64,000 nucleotides of DNA from Bradyrhizobium sp. 170 (GTDB lineage Bacteria > Pseudomonadota > Alphaproteobacteria > Rhizobiales > Xanthobacteraceae), in assembly GCF_023101085.1 (NCBI RefSeq), contig NZ_CP064703.1, positions 6,200,001 to 6,264,000 of the forward strand, given 5' to 3'. Below, one piece after another: positions 7,855-16,044 of the stretch (the stretch's first letter is position 1; every line of letters starts with the position of its first letter). The translations under genes were made by a program, and so were the position numbers. Under the pieces are notes generated by a model. That model was given only the letters and a program-made list of their open reading frames with translations. It was not told the origin of the DNA and made no database searches.

Positions 7855-8247
7855 ATGCTCTACGCCATGCTGGCCTATCACGTCGAAGCCGAGGTCACGT
7901 CCTGGACGGCGGACGAGGACGCGGCCCTGATGACCGAACTGCTGGCGGTGCATGACCGGTTGAACGCGAAAAAGCTGCTCGGGCCGACCGCACGGCTGGG
8001 CGCGACGGCGGACGCCCGCACCTTGCGCGGACCGGGCGCGGGAATGGTCATCGACGGGCCGTTTGCCGAGACCAAGGAGCAATTGCTGGGCCTGTACGTG
8101 TTGAATTGCGCCGACGAGGAGGAAGCGATCGGGATTGCCCGCGACCTGCGGCGCGTCAATCCGTCCGCCGTCTATGAGATCCGCCCGATCAGGCTTTATC
8201 TTCCCGGCGCGGCTTTGCCGGAAACGGCGAGCGAGGGTCAGGGCTGA
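7855..8247 (+). CDS. YCII-related (DGPF-domain) protein
   Basis: 130 residues from ATG 7855, preceded by AAGGAG; the longer reading frame upstream has no signal. MLYAMLAYHVE at the N-terminus, a DGPFAETKEQLLGLYVLNCAD segment near residue 67, and a final EIRPIRLY strand match the YCII/DGPF dimeric alpha-beta barrel family. Such genes often sit beside ECF sigma factors, but none is here. The exact reaction is unknown. The 3' end overlaps the tail of the convergent gene at 8238-8417 by ten bases. Confidence 0.85.
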   Translation: MLYAMLAYHVEAEVTSWTADEDAALMTELLAVHDRLNAKKLLGPTARLGATADARTLRGPGAGMVIDGPFAETKEQLLGLYVLNCADEEEAIGIARDLRRVNPSAVYEIRPIRLYLPGAALPETASEGQG

Positions 8248-8417
8248 GGTTTGCCGGCCGTAACGAGCTTGCGGATCAGGAAGGCGGTCAGCTTCACCGT
8301 GCCCACGATCACGGCAAGCACCAGGCCGCCCAACGCGTCGCCTACGATTTGAGGCAGATCGAGAATCCAGATCAGCAGCAAGACCAGGATCAGCAGCGGT
8401 ATCAGCCATTCGAACAT
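8238..8417 (-). CDS. Small membrane protein, 59 residues
   Basis: ATG 8417 has GAGGAG nine bases upstream. The product starts MFEWLIPLLILVLLLIWILDLP, one clear membrane segment, followed by a second hydrophobic stretch (GGLVLAVIVGTVKLTAFLI) and a basic tail. No family recognised. It is convergent with, and overlaps by ten bases, the YCII gene. Confidence 0.65.
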   Translation of the reverse strand: MFEWLIPLLILVLLLIWILDLPQIVGDALGGLVLAVIVGTVKLTAFLIRKLVTAGKPQP

Positions 8418-8672
8418 GATGTGCTCTCCTCGCCCGCTTGGTCGCGGCGGGGCGCGAGAGCGTTCATGGGGGCGGCTTGCCTCCACGGGAACAAAAGCGA
8501 GTTCGTTGACACAACCGATTGACGGCGTACGCTTGTCGCATCACGTTTTGCGGGAACTTGCTCTAGCCTGTCGCGAGCTATCGCACTGTTTTCGGTATGA
8601 GCCGGTCGGACACAGGCTCATCCGTTCTTGTCAAAGAAAATGACGATCACGCTGCCGTCAATCTGTTGGCGT

Positions 8673-8686
8673 TTGATCTAGATCAC
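8673..8686 (+). promoter_or_regulatory. FixK/FNR-like box
   Basis: TTGAT-CTAG-ATCAC differs by one base from the perfect FNR/FixK palindrome TTGAT-N4-ATCAA. Its centre lies about 67 bases before the ATG of the binding-protein gene at 8747, which fits a site centred at -41.5 of a promoter with a short leader. It suggests microaerobic induction by a FixK/Crp-Fnr regulator. Confidence 0.55.
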
Positions 8687-8746
8687 GCTGAGCGCCTCCC
8701 ATAGGTCTCGAAATCAGGCTGCACTCTTTGTAACGGAGTTCATCCG

Positions 8747-9967
8747 ATGCAAACCTGGGTCCGAACGCTGATTGCACTTGTCCTGGCGCTTACGTCATTG
8801 AGCGCGATCACCGGGGGAGTGCGCGAACCAGGCGTGACCGACACTGAAATTCGCATCGGCAACGTTATGCCCTATAGCGGGAGTTTGGAGGTCTTCGGAG
8901 CGATTGGAAAAGCCGAAGCGGCGTATTTTGAGATGATCAACGAGCGTGGCGGGATCAACGGCCGCAAGGTGCGCTTCATCTCATATGATGACAAATCCGA
9001 TCCGTCGACCGCGCTGGACCTTACGCGCGGCCTTATCGAGAAAGACGACGTCCTCCTGATGTTCGGTTCGTTCGGAACGCCGGGAAACTTTGCCGTTCGC
9101 GCATACCTGAATGAAAGGCAAATTCCTCAACTCTTTGTCGCCTCCGGAGACGATCATCTGAGCGATCCGTCGATGTTCCCATGGACAATGGGCTGGCAGC
9201 CCTCCATTCGGGAAGAGGGCCGCATCTACGCCAACTACATCCACGCGTTCTACCCCGGAAAAAAGATCGTCGCTCTTTGGCAGAACGATCATTTCGGTCG
9301 GGAACTGTTCAAGGGGCTGGAAGACGGGCTCGGTGACATCGCCCGGATGATCAGGGTCGACATCGCCTACGATATCGCAGATGAGCATCTGGACACGCAC
9401 GTATCGATCCTGAAGCGATCAGGCGCCGAAATTTTCGTATTCGCAGGGGTGCCGGAAAACGCAGCGAAAGTCGCCCGAATAGCGGCGGATCTCAATTGGC
9501 ACCCGGTGTTCATCCTGAACCATATGGCGTCATCGATCGCGACGGCGCCAAAGCCCGCCGGCCAGGAACGCTCCTTGGGCGTCATTACAGCCACTTTCTT
9601 GAAGGATGCGAATGATCCGGCCTGGAAGAACGAGCAAGCCGCCAGGGACTGGCAGACATTTGTTGAGAAATATAATCGGGCCGGCGGCAGCGACGACAGT
9701 AACGCCGTGTTCGGCTACGCCGCCGCCGAGACATTGGTCCAGGTGCTCAAACAATGCGGCAATGACCTGTCTCGCGAGAACGTCATGAAGCAGGCAGCGG
9801 CCCTGAAGGACTACCAAGGCTCCATGTTGCTGCCCGGGATCAAAATCAGCACCGGCCCCTGGAACTTCCGGCCGATCAAACACCTGCGGCTGATTCAATT
9901 CGACGGCCGCACCTGGCAGCCGATCGGCGACGTGCTCGAGACGGCTTTCTCCAACGCGCAGAAGTAG
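8747..9967 (+). CDS. Branched-chain amino-acid-type ABC transporter substrate-binding protein
   Basis: 406 residues with a signal peptide (VRTLIALVLALTSLSAITGG) and the type I periplasmic-binding fold (Peripla_BP_6): DTEIRIGNVMPYSGSLEVFG near residue 32, FEMINERGGINGRKVRFISYDD near 64, and MFGSFGTPGN near 105. It belongs to the LivK/amide-binding group that feeds HAAT transporters. No permease or ATPase gene is adjacent, so it works with components elsewhere or as an orphan sensor. Ligand unknown. A FixK-like box lies upstream, and the terminating hairpin region before tRNA-Tyr lies downstream. Confidence 0.88.
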   Translation: MQTWVRTLIALVLALTSLSAITGGVREPGVTDTEIRIGNVMPYSGSLEVFGAIGKAEAAYFEMINERGGINGRKVRFISYDDKSDPSTALDLTRGLIEKDDVLLMFGSFGTPGNFAVRAYLNERQIPQLFVASGDDHLSDPSMFPWTMGWQPSIREEGRIYANYIHAFYPGKKIVALWQNDHFGRELFKGLEDGLGDIARMIRVDIAYDIADEHLDTHVSILKRSGAEIFVFAGVPENAAKVARIAADLNWHPVFILNHMASSIATAPKPAGQERSLGVITATFLKDANDPAWKNEQAARDWQTFVEKYNRAGGSDDSNAVFGYAAAETLVQVLKQCGNDLSRENVMKQAAALKDYQGSMLLPGIKISTGPWNFRPIKHLRLIQFDGRTWQPIGDVLETAFSNAQK

Positions 9968-10075
9968 GTGGTTCGTATTTGAGCGGGCGGCGGTGGGAGA
10001 GTTGAAGGGGGATGGCTTGCCTAGCCGTAGCTCGCGGCAACAGCCCGCCTTCGCCCTTTGGGCTTCGGCGTGGCA

Positions 10076-10102
10076 GCCTTCTCTCGCTTCGCGAGCGAAG
10101 GC
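10076..10102 (-). terminator. Hairpin abutting the 3' end of tRNA-Tyr
   Basis: GCCTTC-T-CTCGC-TTC-GCGAG-C-GAAGGC forms an 11-bp stem with one mismatch. On the minus strand it begins at the base right after the encoded CCA of the tRNA. No T-run follows, so it may be a processing or 3'-end element rather than a classical terminator. Confidence 0.5.
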
Positions 10103-10188
10103 TGGTGGGGGAAGAAGGACTCGAACCTTCGAAGCCTGACGGCGGCTGATTTACAGTCAGCTCCCTTTGCCACTCGGGACACTCCCCC
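10103..10188 (-). tRNA. tRNA-Tyr (anticodon GTA)
   Basis: 86 bases including the encoded CCA. Acceptor GGGGGAG pairs with TTCCCCC. The anticodon arm is CTGACTGTAAATCAG with GTA. A long variable arm typical of type II tRNA-Tyr is present, with the T-loop GGTTCGAGTCC. Confidence 0.95.
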
Positions 10189-10391
10189 ACTTGAACCCCA
10201 TCGGAAACCCACCCGCCGAAATGGCGGCAGACAGGCCACAGATGACGTTAATACCGCGAGCCTATGGCGGGGCTCCCGGTCGGCGCGTTTATGGGCGAAA
10301 CGGACCAGCAAAGTCAACCAACGGCCGCACCCTAAATAGTGACGTAGGCACCCAAATTGCCATATTCGGGCCTCCGTGACACAAGCTCCCC

Positions 10392-11219
10392 ATGAGCGAT
10401 CGCGACCGAAGACCGCCGTTCCGCCGTGGTGGCGGTAAACCCTTCGAAAAAGGGCGGAAATTCGCCCGTCCGCCGGGCCGCCGGGACCGGGACGCGGACC
10501 CTGACGGGCCGGTGATTCTTTATGGCTGGCACACGGTTTCGGCGGCCCTGGCCAACCCGGAACGGCAGATCCGAAAGCTGTTCCTGACCGAAAACGCCGC
10601 AAGGCGGCTGGCGGACGAGAATATCGACACCCGCGTTCCCCCTGAAATCGTCCGCCCGAACGCGATCGACCAGCGGCTCGGCCCCGATGCCGTGCACCAG
10701 GGGCTGCTGGCGGAGGCCGATCCCCTGCCCTCGCCGGATATCGACACGCTGGCTCAGGAAGGCATCGTGCTGGTGCTCGACCAGATCACCGATCCGCACA
10801 ATGTCGGCGCGATCATGCGCTCGGCGGCGGCATTTGCGGTGAAAGCGATCGTCACCACCGCCCGGCACAGCCCGGAGGCCACCGGCGTACTGGCGAAATC
10901 CGCGTCCGGCGCGCTGGAGCTGGTACCGCTGGTGACCGTGCAGAACCTCGCCCGTGCGCTCAACGAGTTGAACGACCGCGGCTTCATGACGGTCGGGCTG
11001 GACAGCGAGGGCAGCGAGAACCTCGGCGCGGTGACGCTGCAGCAGCCGCTCGCGCTGGTGCTGGGCGCCGAAGGCAAGGGCCTGCGGCAACTGACGCGCG
11101 AGACCTGCAGCGTGGTGGCGCGGCTCGACATGCCCGGCGAGATCAAGAGCCTGAACGTGTCGAACGCCGCGGTGCTGGCGCTTTATATCGGCGCGAGCCG
11201 GTTGGGGCTGATGAAATGA
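10392..11219 (+). CDS. rlmB: 23S rRNA 2'-O-ribose methyltransferase, TrmH/SpoU family
   Basis: 275 residues. After an Arg/Gly-rich N-terminal tail and the small substrate-binding domain (ILYGWHTVSAALANPERQIRKL), the SPOUT catalytic domain shows the three SpoU motifs: DQITDPHNVGAIMRSA near 133, LVLGAEGKGLRQLT near 220 and EIKSLNVSNAAVLAL near 250. It transfers methyl from SAM to a ribose 2'-OH, most likely G2251 of 23S rRNA. The symbol is by family; the exact target base is inferred. It lies just upstream of a strong hairpin and downstream of the divergent tRNA-Tyr. Confidence 0.85.
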   Translation: MSDRDRRPPFRRGGGKPFEKGRKFARPPGRRDRDADPDGPVILYGWHTVSAALANPERQIRKLFLTENAARRLADENIDTRVPPEIVRPNAIDQRLGPDAVHQGLLAEADPLPSPDIDTLAQEGIVLVLDQITDPHNVGAIMRSAAAFAVKAIVTTARHSPEATGVLAKSASGALELVPLVTVQNLARALNELNDRGFMTVGLDSEGSENLGAVTLQQPLALVLGAEGKGLRQLTRETCSVVARLDMPGEIKSLNVSNAAVLALYIGASRLGLMK

Positions 11220-11221
11220 AG

Positions 11222-11252
11222 AGCGCCCGCTCGCGGGAAGCGAACGGGCGCT
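11222..11252 (+). terminator. Hairpin after rlmB
   Basis: AGCGCCCG ... CGGGCGCT, an 8-bp stem starting two bases after the rlmB stop. No T-run follows, so termination strength is uncertain. Confidence 0.5.
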
Positions 11253-11304
11253 GAAGCTCTAGATTATAGTTTTGACGCGTTTTCTTCACGCGAACCGACA
11301 TCCA

Positions 11305-11323
11305 CCCCGGATCAAGTCCGGGG
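11305..11323. repeat. CCCGGA-TCAAG-TCCGGG dispersed hairpin, copy 1
   Basis: CCCCGGA-TCAAG-TCCGGGG, a perfect 7-bp hairpin. The same core with the same loop recurs at 60180-60202, in both cases between genes. Confidence 0.6.
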
Positions 11324-11353
11324 CAGGCTTTCGCTCGAAAACGCTATGCTGGA

Positions 11354-11722
11354 TCAGTAGTAGCGGCGCAGCACGCGCTGGCCGTAATAACGCCCGGCGT
11401 GGCCGTAGCGGTGTGCGCGATAACCGTAGTGCGGACGGTTGTAGCCATAACCGTAACCGGAGATCGAGCCTTCGCGATCGACCCGGTACGGCGCAAAGTT
11501 ACCGGGACCGGTATAGGTGGGGCCCTGGTTGACGTAATAGTACTGCTGCTCCGGATCGGGCAGACGTTCGCGGACCCAGCCGCCGCAGGGATTGCAGCCC
11601 GCATAGGCCGCGACCGGCGCGACATAGACCGGCTGTCCGCAAGGGGTGTAACCGCAGGCCATCGCGGGCGCTGCGGCGATAATGGCGACTGCCGCGATCA
11701 ATCCTTTAAATATCTGACGCAT
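11354..11722 (-). CDS. Small secreted Tyr/Gly-rich protein
   Basis: 122 residues with a signal peptide (MRQIFKGLIAAVAIIAAAPAMA, cleavage before CGY). The mature part has four early cysteines (CGYTPCG and CNPCGG), then a Tyr/Gly/Arg-rich tail (GYGYGYNRPHYGYRAHRYGH). GGAGAG precedes the ATG. The pattern recurs in unnamed Bradyrhizobium envelope proteins. No function is recognised; the cysteines may form disulfides in the periplasm. Confidence 0.65.
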   Translation of the reverse strand: MRQIFKGLIAAVAIIAAAPAMACGYTPCGQPVYVAPVAAYAGCNPCGGWVRERLPDPEQQYYYVNQGPTYTGPGNFAPYRVDREGSISGYGYGYNRPHYGYRAHRYGHAGRYYGQRVLRRYY

Positions 11723-11755
11723 TACTCTCTCCTGTTCGTATTTTCCTTGGTCTTC

Positions 11756-12202
11756 TTAGCGTGGAAGGTGCTGCGGCCCTCGCCTGTAATCTCGCGGCGC
11801 GTAGATGATCTCCGGCGGATCGACGGGTACGTTCGATTGCGCCGGCAGCGGCGCCGACTGCGCCGACCAGGATTGATGATAGCTCTCGGCCGGTTGCGGC
11901 AATCTGCGATTCGCCGGCGGTTCAATTTCCAGCCGCCCGTAACCGGGCATGCGGCCGGCGCTCGGATAATAATGGCCGACGCGCGGGACCGGATCGACAT
12001 AGCGGCCACCGTAGACGGTCGGCTCGACATGGGTGCCTTTGCCCAGCCCCCAATCGCCCTCGACCACCGCATAGGATGCGTCGACGCCGTTAATGATGAT
12101 GGGTACCCCGGGACGGCCCGGAATCACGATCTCGAAGCCACCGCCGGCAAAGGCCGTCGACGTCATCGCCGCCAAAATTGCCAGTGTCGAGGCAACGCGC
12201 AT
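11756..12202 (-). CDS. Secreted protein of unknown function
   Basis: 148 residues with a signal peptide (MRVASTLAILAAMTSTAFAG). The mature start, GGFEIVIPGRPGVPIIINGVDASYAVVEGDWGLGKG, looks like a folded domain. The remainder is Pro-rich with a low-complexity tail (PPANRRLPQPAES). It is 33 bases upstream of the secreted protein at 11354-11722 on the same strand and may share its transcript. No named family recognised. Confidence 0.65.
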   Translation of the reverse strand: MRVASTLAILAAMTSTAFAGGGFEIVIPGRPGVPIIINGVDASYAVVEGDWGLGKGTHVEPTVYGGRYVDPVPRVGHYYPSAGRMPGYGRLEIEPPANRRLPQPAESYHQSWSAQSAPLPAQSNVPVDPPEIIYAPRDYRRGPQHLPR

Positions 12203-12356
12203 CGCTTGGGATCCCGTTTTCCTGGAGTCCCAATTTAATCCAACACGTCGTTTCAGGGGTTAAGGCGGCCGGCCAAACTGCCGGTAAGGCTAACGCGCCA
12301 GCCTGAATCGCCGCTCAATTGCGAGAAAAGTCGCTATCCAAACGTTAACGCCGGGG

Positions 12357-12420
12357 ATCGGAAGGCCGACCCCGGGGGGATCGGAAGGCCGACCCCGGGG
12401 GGGATCGGAAGGCCGACCCC
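12357..12420. repeat. Three tandem copies of a 23-24-bp GC-rich unit
   Basis: ATCGGAAGGCCGACCCC followed by a run of 6-7 G, repeated at 12357-12379, 12380-12403 and 12404-12420. The G-run grows from 6 to 7 and the last copy lacks it. Each unit contains TCGG-AAGG-CCGA. It sits between divergent genes, just before the phosphonate-hydrolase-like gene. Confidence 0.9.
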
Positions 12421-12507
12421 GTGGACCGGGCGCCCGCTCGATTGTCATTTGCGCGGCGATATCGCACCATCCCGGCGCTCTCCCGCTTCATCCGAACTCC
12501 AGCCGAA

Positions 12508-14160
12508 ATGCCTGAAATGACGACCAAAACGCCTGCGAAGAACGTGCTCTGGATCATGTGCGACCAGCTTCGCTACGACTATCTCGGCTGCACCGGACAC
12601 CCGGTCCTGAAGACGCCGAATATCGACGCGATGGCCAAACGCGGCGTGCTGTTTTCCAACGCCTATGTGCAGTCGCCGATCTGCGGCCCGTCGCGGATGT
12701 CGTTCTATACCGGCCGCTACATGCGCTCGCACGGCTCGCACTGGAATGGCTGGCCGCTGCGCGTCGGCGAACCGACGCTCGGCGATCACCTGAAGAAGAT
12801 CGGCGTCCGCAACGTTCTGGTCGGCAAGACCCATATGGCGCCGGATCTTGAGGGCCTGAAGAATCTCGGCATCCCGCCCGACTCGATCATCGGCGTGCAT
12901 GTGTCGGAATGCGGGTTCGAGCCCTATGAGCGCGACGACGGCCTGCATCCGACCGGTCGGCCGCGACCGGCCTACGACAATTATCTGCGCCAGCACGGCT
13001 ACGATGCGCCGAACCCGTGGGAGCACTGGGCCAATTCCGGCGCGGCTGATGACGGGACCTTGCAGAACGGCTGGCTGCTGGTGCACGCCGACAAGGCCGC
13101 GCGCGTGCCGGATGAACACTCCGAAACGCCCTACATGACGCGGCGCGCGATGGATTTTATTACCGAGGCCGAGGACGACGGAAGGCCGTGGTGCCTGCAT
13201 TTGTCCTACATCAAGCCGCACTGGCCCTATATCGCGCCGGAGCCCTACGCCAGCATGTACGGGTCGTTGGACGTGCAGCCGGTGATCCGCTCGCAAGAGG
13301 AGCGCGCCAACGCCCATCCGGTGTTCGCCGCCTACATGGACATGCGCTACTCCCGCAACATGTCGCGCAACGAGGCGCGCGAAAAAGTCATTCCGACCTA
13401 TATGGGCCTGATCAAGCAGATCGACGACCAGATGGGCGTCCTGATGCAGTTCCTCGAAGGGCGCGGCCTGCTCGACACCACCATGATCGTGTTCACGTCG
13501 GATCATGGCGACTATCTCGGCGATCACTGGATGGGCGAGAAGGATCTGTTCCACGAACAATCGGCCAAAATTCCGCTGATCGTGATCGACCCGTCGGCGG
13601 CCGCCGACAGCACGCGCGGCACCGTCAGCGATGCGCTGGTCGAGGCGATCGACCTGGCGCCGACCTTCATCGACTATTTCGGCAGCAATCCCCCAGACCA
13701 CATTCTGGAAGGACGCTCGCTGCTGCCGCTATTGCATGGCGACAAGCCTGCCGACTGGCGCAAGGTCGTGTTCTCCGAATACGACTACGCCATGCAGGAC
13801 GTCCGCGTGATGCTGGGCCAGCCGATCGAGCGCTGCCGGCTGTTCATGGTGTTCGACGGCCGCTGGAAATTCATTCACGCCTCCGGCTTCCGGCCGATGT
13901 TGTACGACCTCGAAAGCGACCCGCAGGAATTTGTCGACCGCGGCGCCGACCCCGCCTGCACTGAGGTCGTGGCGCGGCTGCAATCGGAGCTGTTCGACTG
14001 GGCGCTGCATCCGAGGATGCACATCACCACGCCGAATGCGAGGATCGCGGCGTACGCGGCCCAGCAATTGCAGGTCAAGAACGGCGTGCTGATCGGCATC
14101 TGGGACGAGGCGGAGCTCGGCGCGATCAGGGAAAAGATCGGGATGAAGCCGGTGGTGTGA
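12508..14160 (+). CDS. Phosphonate monoester hydrolase / sulfatase-like enzyme
   Basis: 550 residues from ATG 12508; ATG 12517 is equally possible and neither has a good ribosome binding site. It belongs to the alkaline phosphatase superfamily: metal Asp in IMCDQLRYDYLG (residue 19), nucleophile motif C59-G-P-S-R requiring formylglycine, and FTSDHGDYLGDH supplying metal ligands near residue 332. The C-terminal YDLESDPQEFVDRGADP and the EYDY motif match phosphonate monoester hydrolases/phosphodiesterases (PMH) more than arylsulfatases. It probably hydrolyses phosphonate or phosphate diesters, perhaps promiscuously sulfates. Maturation should depend on the FGE at 2922-3908. Confidence 0.8.
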   Translation: MPEMTTKTPAKNVLWIMCDQLRYDYLGCTGHPVLKTPNIDAMAKRGVLFSNAYVQSPICGPSRMSFYTGRYMRSHGSHWNGWPLRVGEPTLGDHLKKIGVRNVLVGKTHMAPDLEGLKNLGIPPDSIIGVHVSECGFEPYERDDGLHPTGRPRPAYDNYLRQHGYDAPNPWEHWANSGAADDGTLQNGWLLVHADKAARVPDEHSETPYMTRRAMDFITEAEDDGRPWCLHLSYIKPHWPYIAPEPYASMYGSLDVQPVIRSQEERANAHPVFAAYMDMRYSRNMSRNEAREKVIPTYMGLIKQIDDQMGVLMQFLEGRGLLDTTMIVFTSDHGDYLGDHWMGEKDLFHEQSAKIPLIVIDPSAAADSTRGTVSDALVEAIDLAPTFIDYFGSNPPDHILEGRSLLPLLHGDKPADWRKVVFSEYDYAMQDVRVMLGQPIERCRLFMVFDGRWKFIHASGFRPMLYDLESDPQEFVDRGADPACTEVVARLQSELFDWALHPRMHITTPNARIAAYAAQQLQVKNGVLIGIWDEAELGAIREKIGMKPVV

Positions 14161-14181
14161 GGACGGAAGATCGCAACGCTC

Positions 14182-14259
14182 CGTCATTGCGAGCGAAGCG
14201 AAGCGTCCATCTAGCCGTTATGCCGCGCAATGGATTGCTTCGCTCCGCTCGCAATGACG
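14182..14259. repeat. REP-like palindromic element, copy 1
   Basis: CGTCATTGCGAGCGAAGCG at the left end and its near-exact inverse (CGCTCCGCTCGCAATGACG) at the right end enclose a short spacer with CCATCTAGCCGTTATGCCG. A related element is at 28297-28408. It lies between convergent genes. Confidence 0.8.
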
Positions 14260-14261
14260 GC

Positions 14262-15236
14262 CTAATTCGTGATCTTGTACCCCGTTTCCTTCACGACCGG
14301 CTGCCAGAACGCGGTGTTGGCAGCGAGTTGCTGGGTCAGGCCTTCGGGGGTCGAGCCAACCGGGATCAGCCCGATCGCGAGCAGCTTCTCCTTGACCTCG
14401 GGCTTGGCGAGCGCGGCGGCGGCCGCTTCGCTCAGTTTCTTCGCGAAATCGGATGACGCGCCTGCCGGCAGCCACATGCCGTACCAGGCATCCGCCACCA
14501 GATCGATGCCGTTCTCCTTCAGGGTCGGGGCATCAGGCAGGAACGGCGAGCGCGTCTCGCTGCCGACCGCGAGAATCCGGATGTTGCCGGCGCGATGCTG
14601 CGGGATGGCATCGGTCAACGTGGAAATCGCAAACGGCATATGGCCGCCGACGAGATCGTTGATGATCGGCGCGCTGCCGCGATAGGCCACGCGCGTCAGC
14701 TTGATGCCCAGCGCCTGCTCGAGCCGCGATCCGCTAAAATGCGGAATGGTGCCGTTGCTGGGCACGCCGAACGTGGCCTTGTCCGGATTGGCTTTCAGCC
14801 AGGCGACGAATTGCTTGAAGTCCTTGACCTCGGCCGGGACGGCCGTGCCAACGAAGACACAGAACTCGAACCGCGCGAGCTGGCTGACCGGAACGAAATC
14901 CTTTGCCGCGTCAAAACTCGGCGTCGTCTCGACCATCGGCAGCAGATACATCGTCGGTCCCGTGGTCACGAGGATGGTGGTGCCATCAGGGTTGGCGCCC
15001 TTGACCGCCTTGATGCCGATCAGGCCGTCACCGCCGGTGCGGTTCTCGACGATGATGTTGCGGTCGAGCAATGGGCCGATGTGCTGCGCCAGCAAGCGGC
15101 ACAGCGCGTCGCCGCCGCCGCCGGCCGCGAAGGGAAAGATGATTTTGGTCAGCGGACCCGATTGTGCCAGCGCCTGGCCCGTCAATGCGGCCAGTGAGCA
15201 TGCGGCGGCTCCAGCCAGAAAATCTCGGCGTTTCAT
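14262..15236 (-). CDS. Tripartite tricarboxylate transporter substrate-binding protein (Bug/TctC)
   Basis: 324 residues. MKRRDFLAGAAACSLAALTGQALA is a Tat-like signal (RRDFL). The mature part begins PLTKIIFPFAAGGGGDALCRLLA and carries the Bug-family features IIVENRTGGDGLIG near 65, FGVPSNGTIPHFSG near 155 and ADAWYGMWLPAGA near 245. Bug proteins bind carboxylates, nicotinate-like or other organic acids in the periplasm. No TctA/TctB membrane genes are nearby, so it is an orphan. Ligand unknown. The 3' end lies against a REP-like repeat. Confidence 0.88.
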   Translation of the reverse strand: MKRRDFLAGAAACSLAALTGQALAQSGPLTKIIFPFAAGGGGDALCRLLAQHIGPLLDRNIIVENRTGGDGLIGIKAVKGANPDGTTILVTTGPTMYLLPMVETTPSFDAAKDFVPVSQLARFEFCVFVGTAVPAEVKDFKQFVAWLKANPDKATFGVPSNGTIPHFSGSRLEQALGIKLTRVAYRGSAPIINDLVGGHMPFAISTLTDAIPQHRAGNIRILAVGSETRSPFLPDAPTLKENGIDLVADAWYGMWLPAGASSDFAKKLSEAAAAALAKPEVKEKLLAIGLIPVGSTPEGLTQQLAANTAFWQPVVKETGYKITN

Positions 15237-15297
15237 CCTATTCCTCCGAACACTTTATAATTTTTGATCAGGCCGCCGCGCCGAGGACGCCCCCGCG

Positions 15298-15993
15298 TCA
15301 GGCCAGCACCGTTTCGACTACTGTCATAATTCCGATCGCGACGGTGGCAAGGCCCACCGCCCCCTGTAGCCCGCGATTGGCCCAGGTGAGCCAGCGGGCG
15401 GAGACCGCAAGCGGCACCGCGATCACCGTCGACAGCGCGCCCATGCCGATCATCGAGCCGATCCCGAACAGCGCGACATATCCGAGGCCTATGGCGGGAC
15501 TGGAAGCCTGCGAAACCGTCAGCACCAGAAGCGCGGCAGAACCCGCCATGCCGTGCATCAGGCCGACCAGCAGCGTGCGCCAACGGAAGCCATGGCCGTG
15601 AGCATGAGCCGCGCGGGCATGCGGCGCGGTTTCGCCGGCATGGCTATGGGCGTGGAAATGCACCGTGCCGTCGCCATGGCCGTGCTGGTGGAAATGCACG
15701 CGGTCCCGCCACAGCCGCCACAGCACATGGGCGCCGAGGCCGACCAGCATGACACCGACGGCGGTCTCGATCGGCCGGGCAACGTCTTCCGGAATCGCGC
15801 GGCCGAGCAGGAAGGCACAGCCGGCAAAGACGAACAGCGTCAGCGTGTGGCCGAGCCCCCAGGTGAGCCCGTGCTTGACGATATCGGCAACATGGCTGCG
15901 GCGCGCGGCGATGCTGGATACGGCGGCGATATGATCGGCCTCGAGCGCATGCTGCATGCCCAGCAAAAACCCCAGCCCAAGAATTCCGAACAT
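15298..15993 (-). CDS. Nickel/cobalt transporter-like membrane protein (NicO/UreH type)
   Basis: 231 residues, about six membrane segments. The first segment contains HALEADHIAAV, the H-x4-D-H metal motif of NiCoT/NicO/UreH transporters. A cytoplasmic or periplasmic loop at about residues 98-137 is loaded with His (VHFHQHGHGDG, VHFHAHSH, HAHGHG), a likely metal store. A second conserved helix has LMHGMAGSAALL. Predicted to move Ni2+ or Co2+ across the inner membrane. No urease, hydrogenase or cobalamin gene is in the window to identify the metal. Downstream of it on the same strand lies the Bug-type gene. Confidence 0.8.
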   Translation of the reverse strand: MFGILGLGFLLGMQHALEADHIAAVSSIAARRSHVADIVKHGLTWGLGHTLTLFVFAGCAFLLGRAIPEDVARPIETAVGVMLVGLGAHVLWRLWRDRVHFHQHGHGDGTVHFHAHSHAGETAPHARAAHAHGHGFRWRTLLVGLMHGMAGSAALLVLTVSQASSPAIGLGYVALFGIGSMIGMGALSTVIAVPLAVSARWLTWANRGLQGAVGLATVAIGIMTVVETVLA

Positions 15994-16044
15994 ACGCCCC
16001 CTACCCGCTGTATCGATCCATCAGATACCAGACGGAAGTCCTTG

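Noticed and set aside
12445..13701. 418-residue minus-strand ORF
   Set aside because: Shadow of the phosphonate-hydrolase-like gene.
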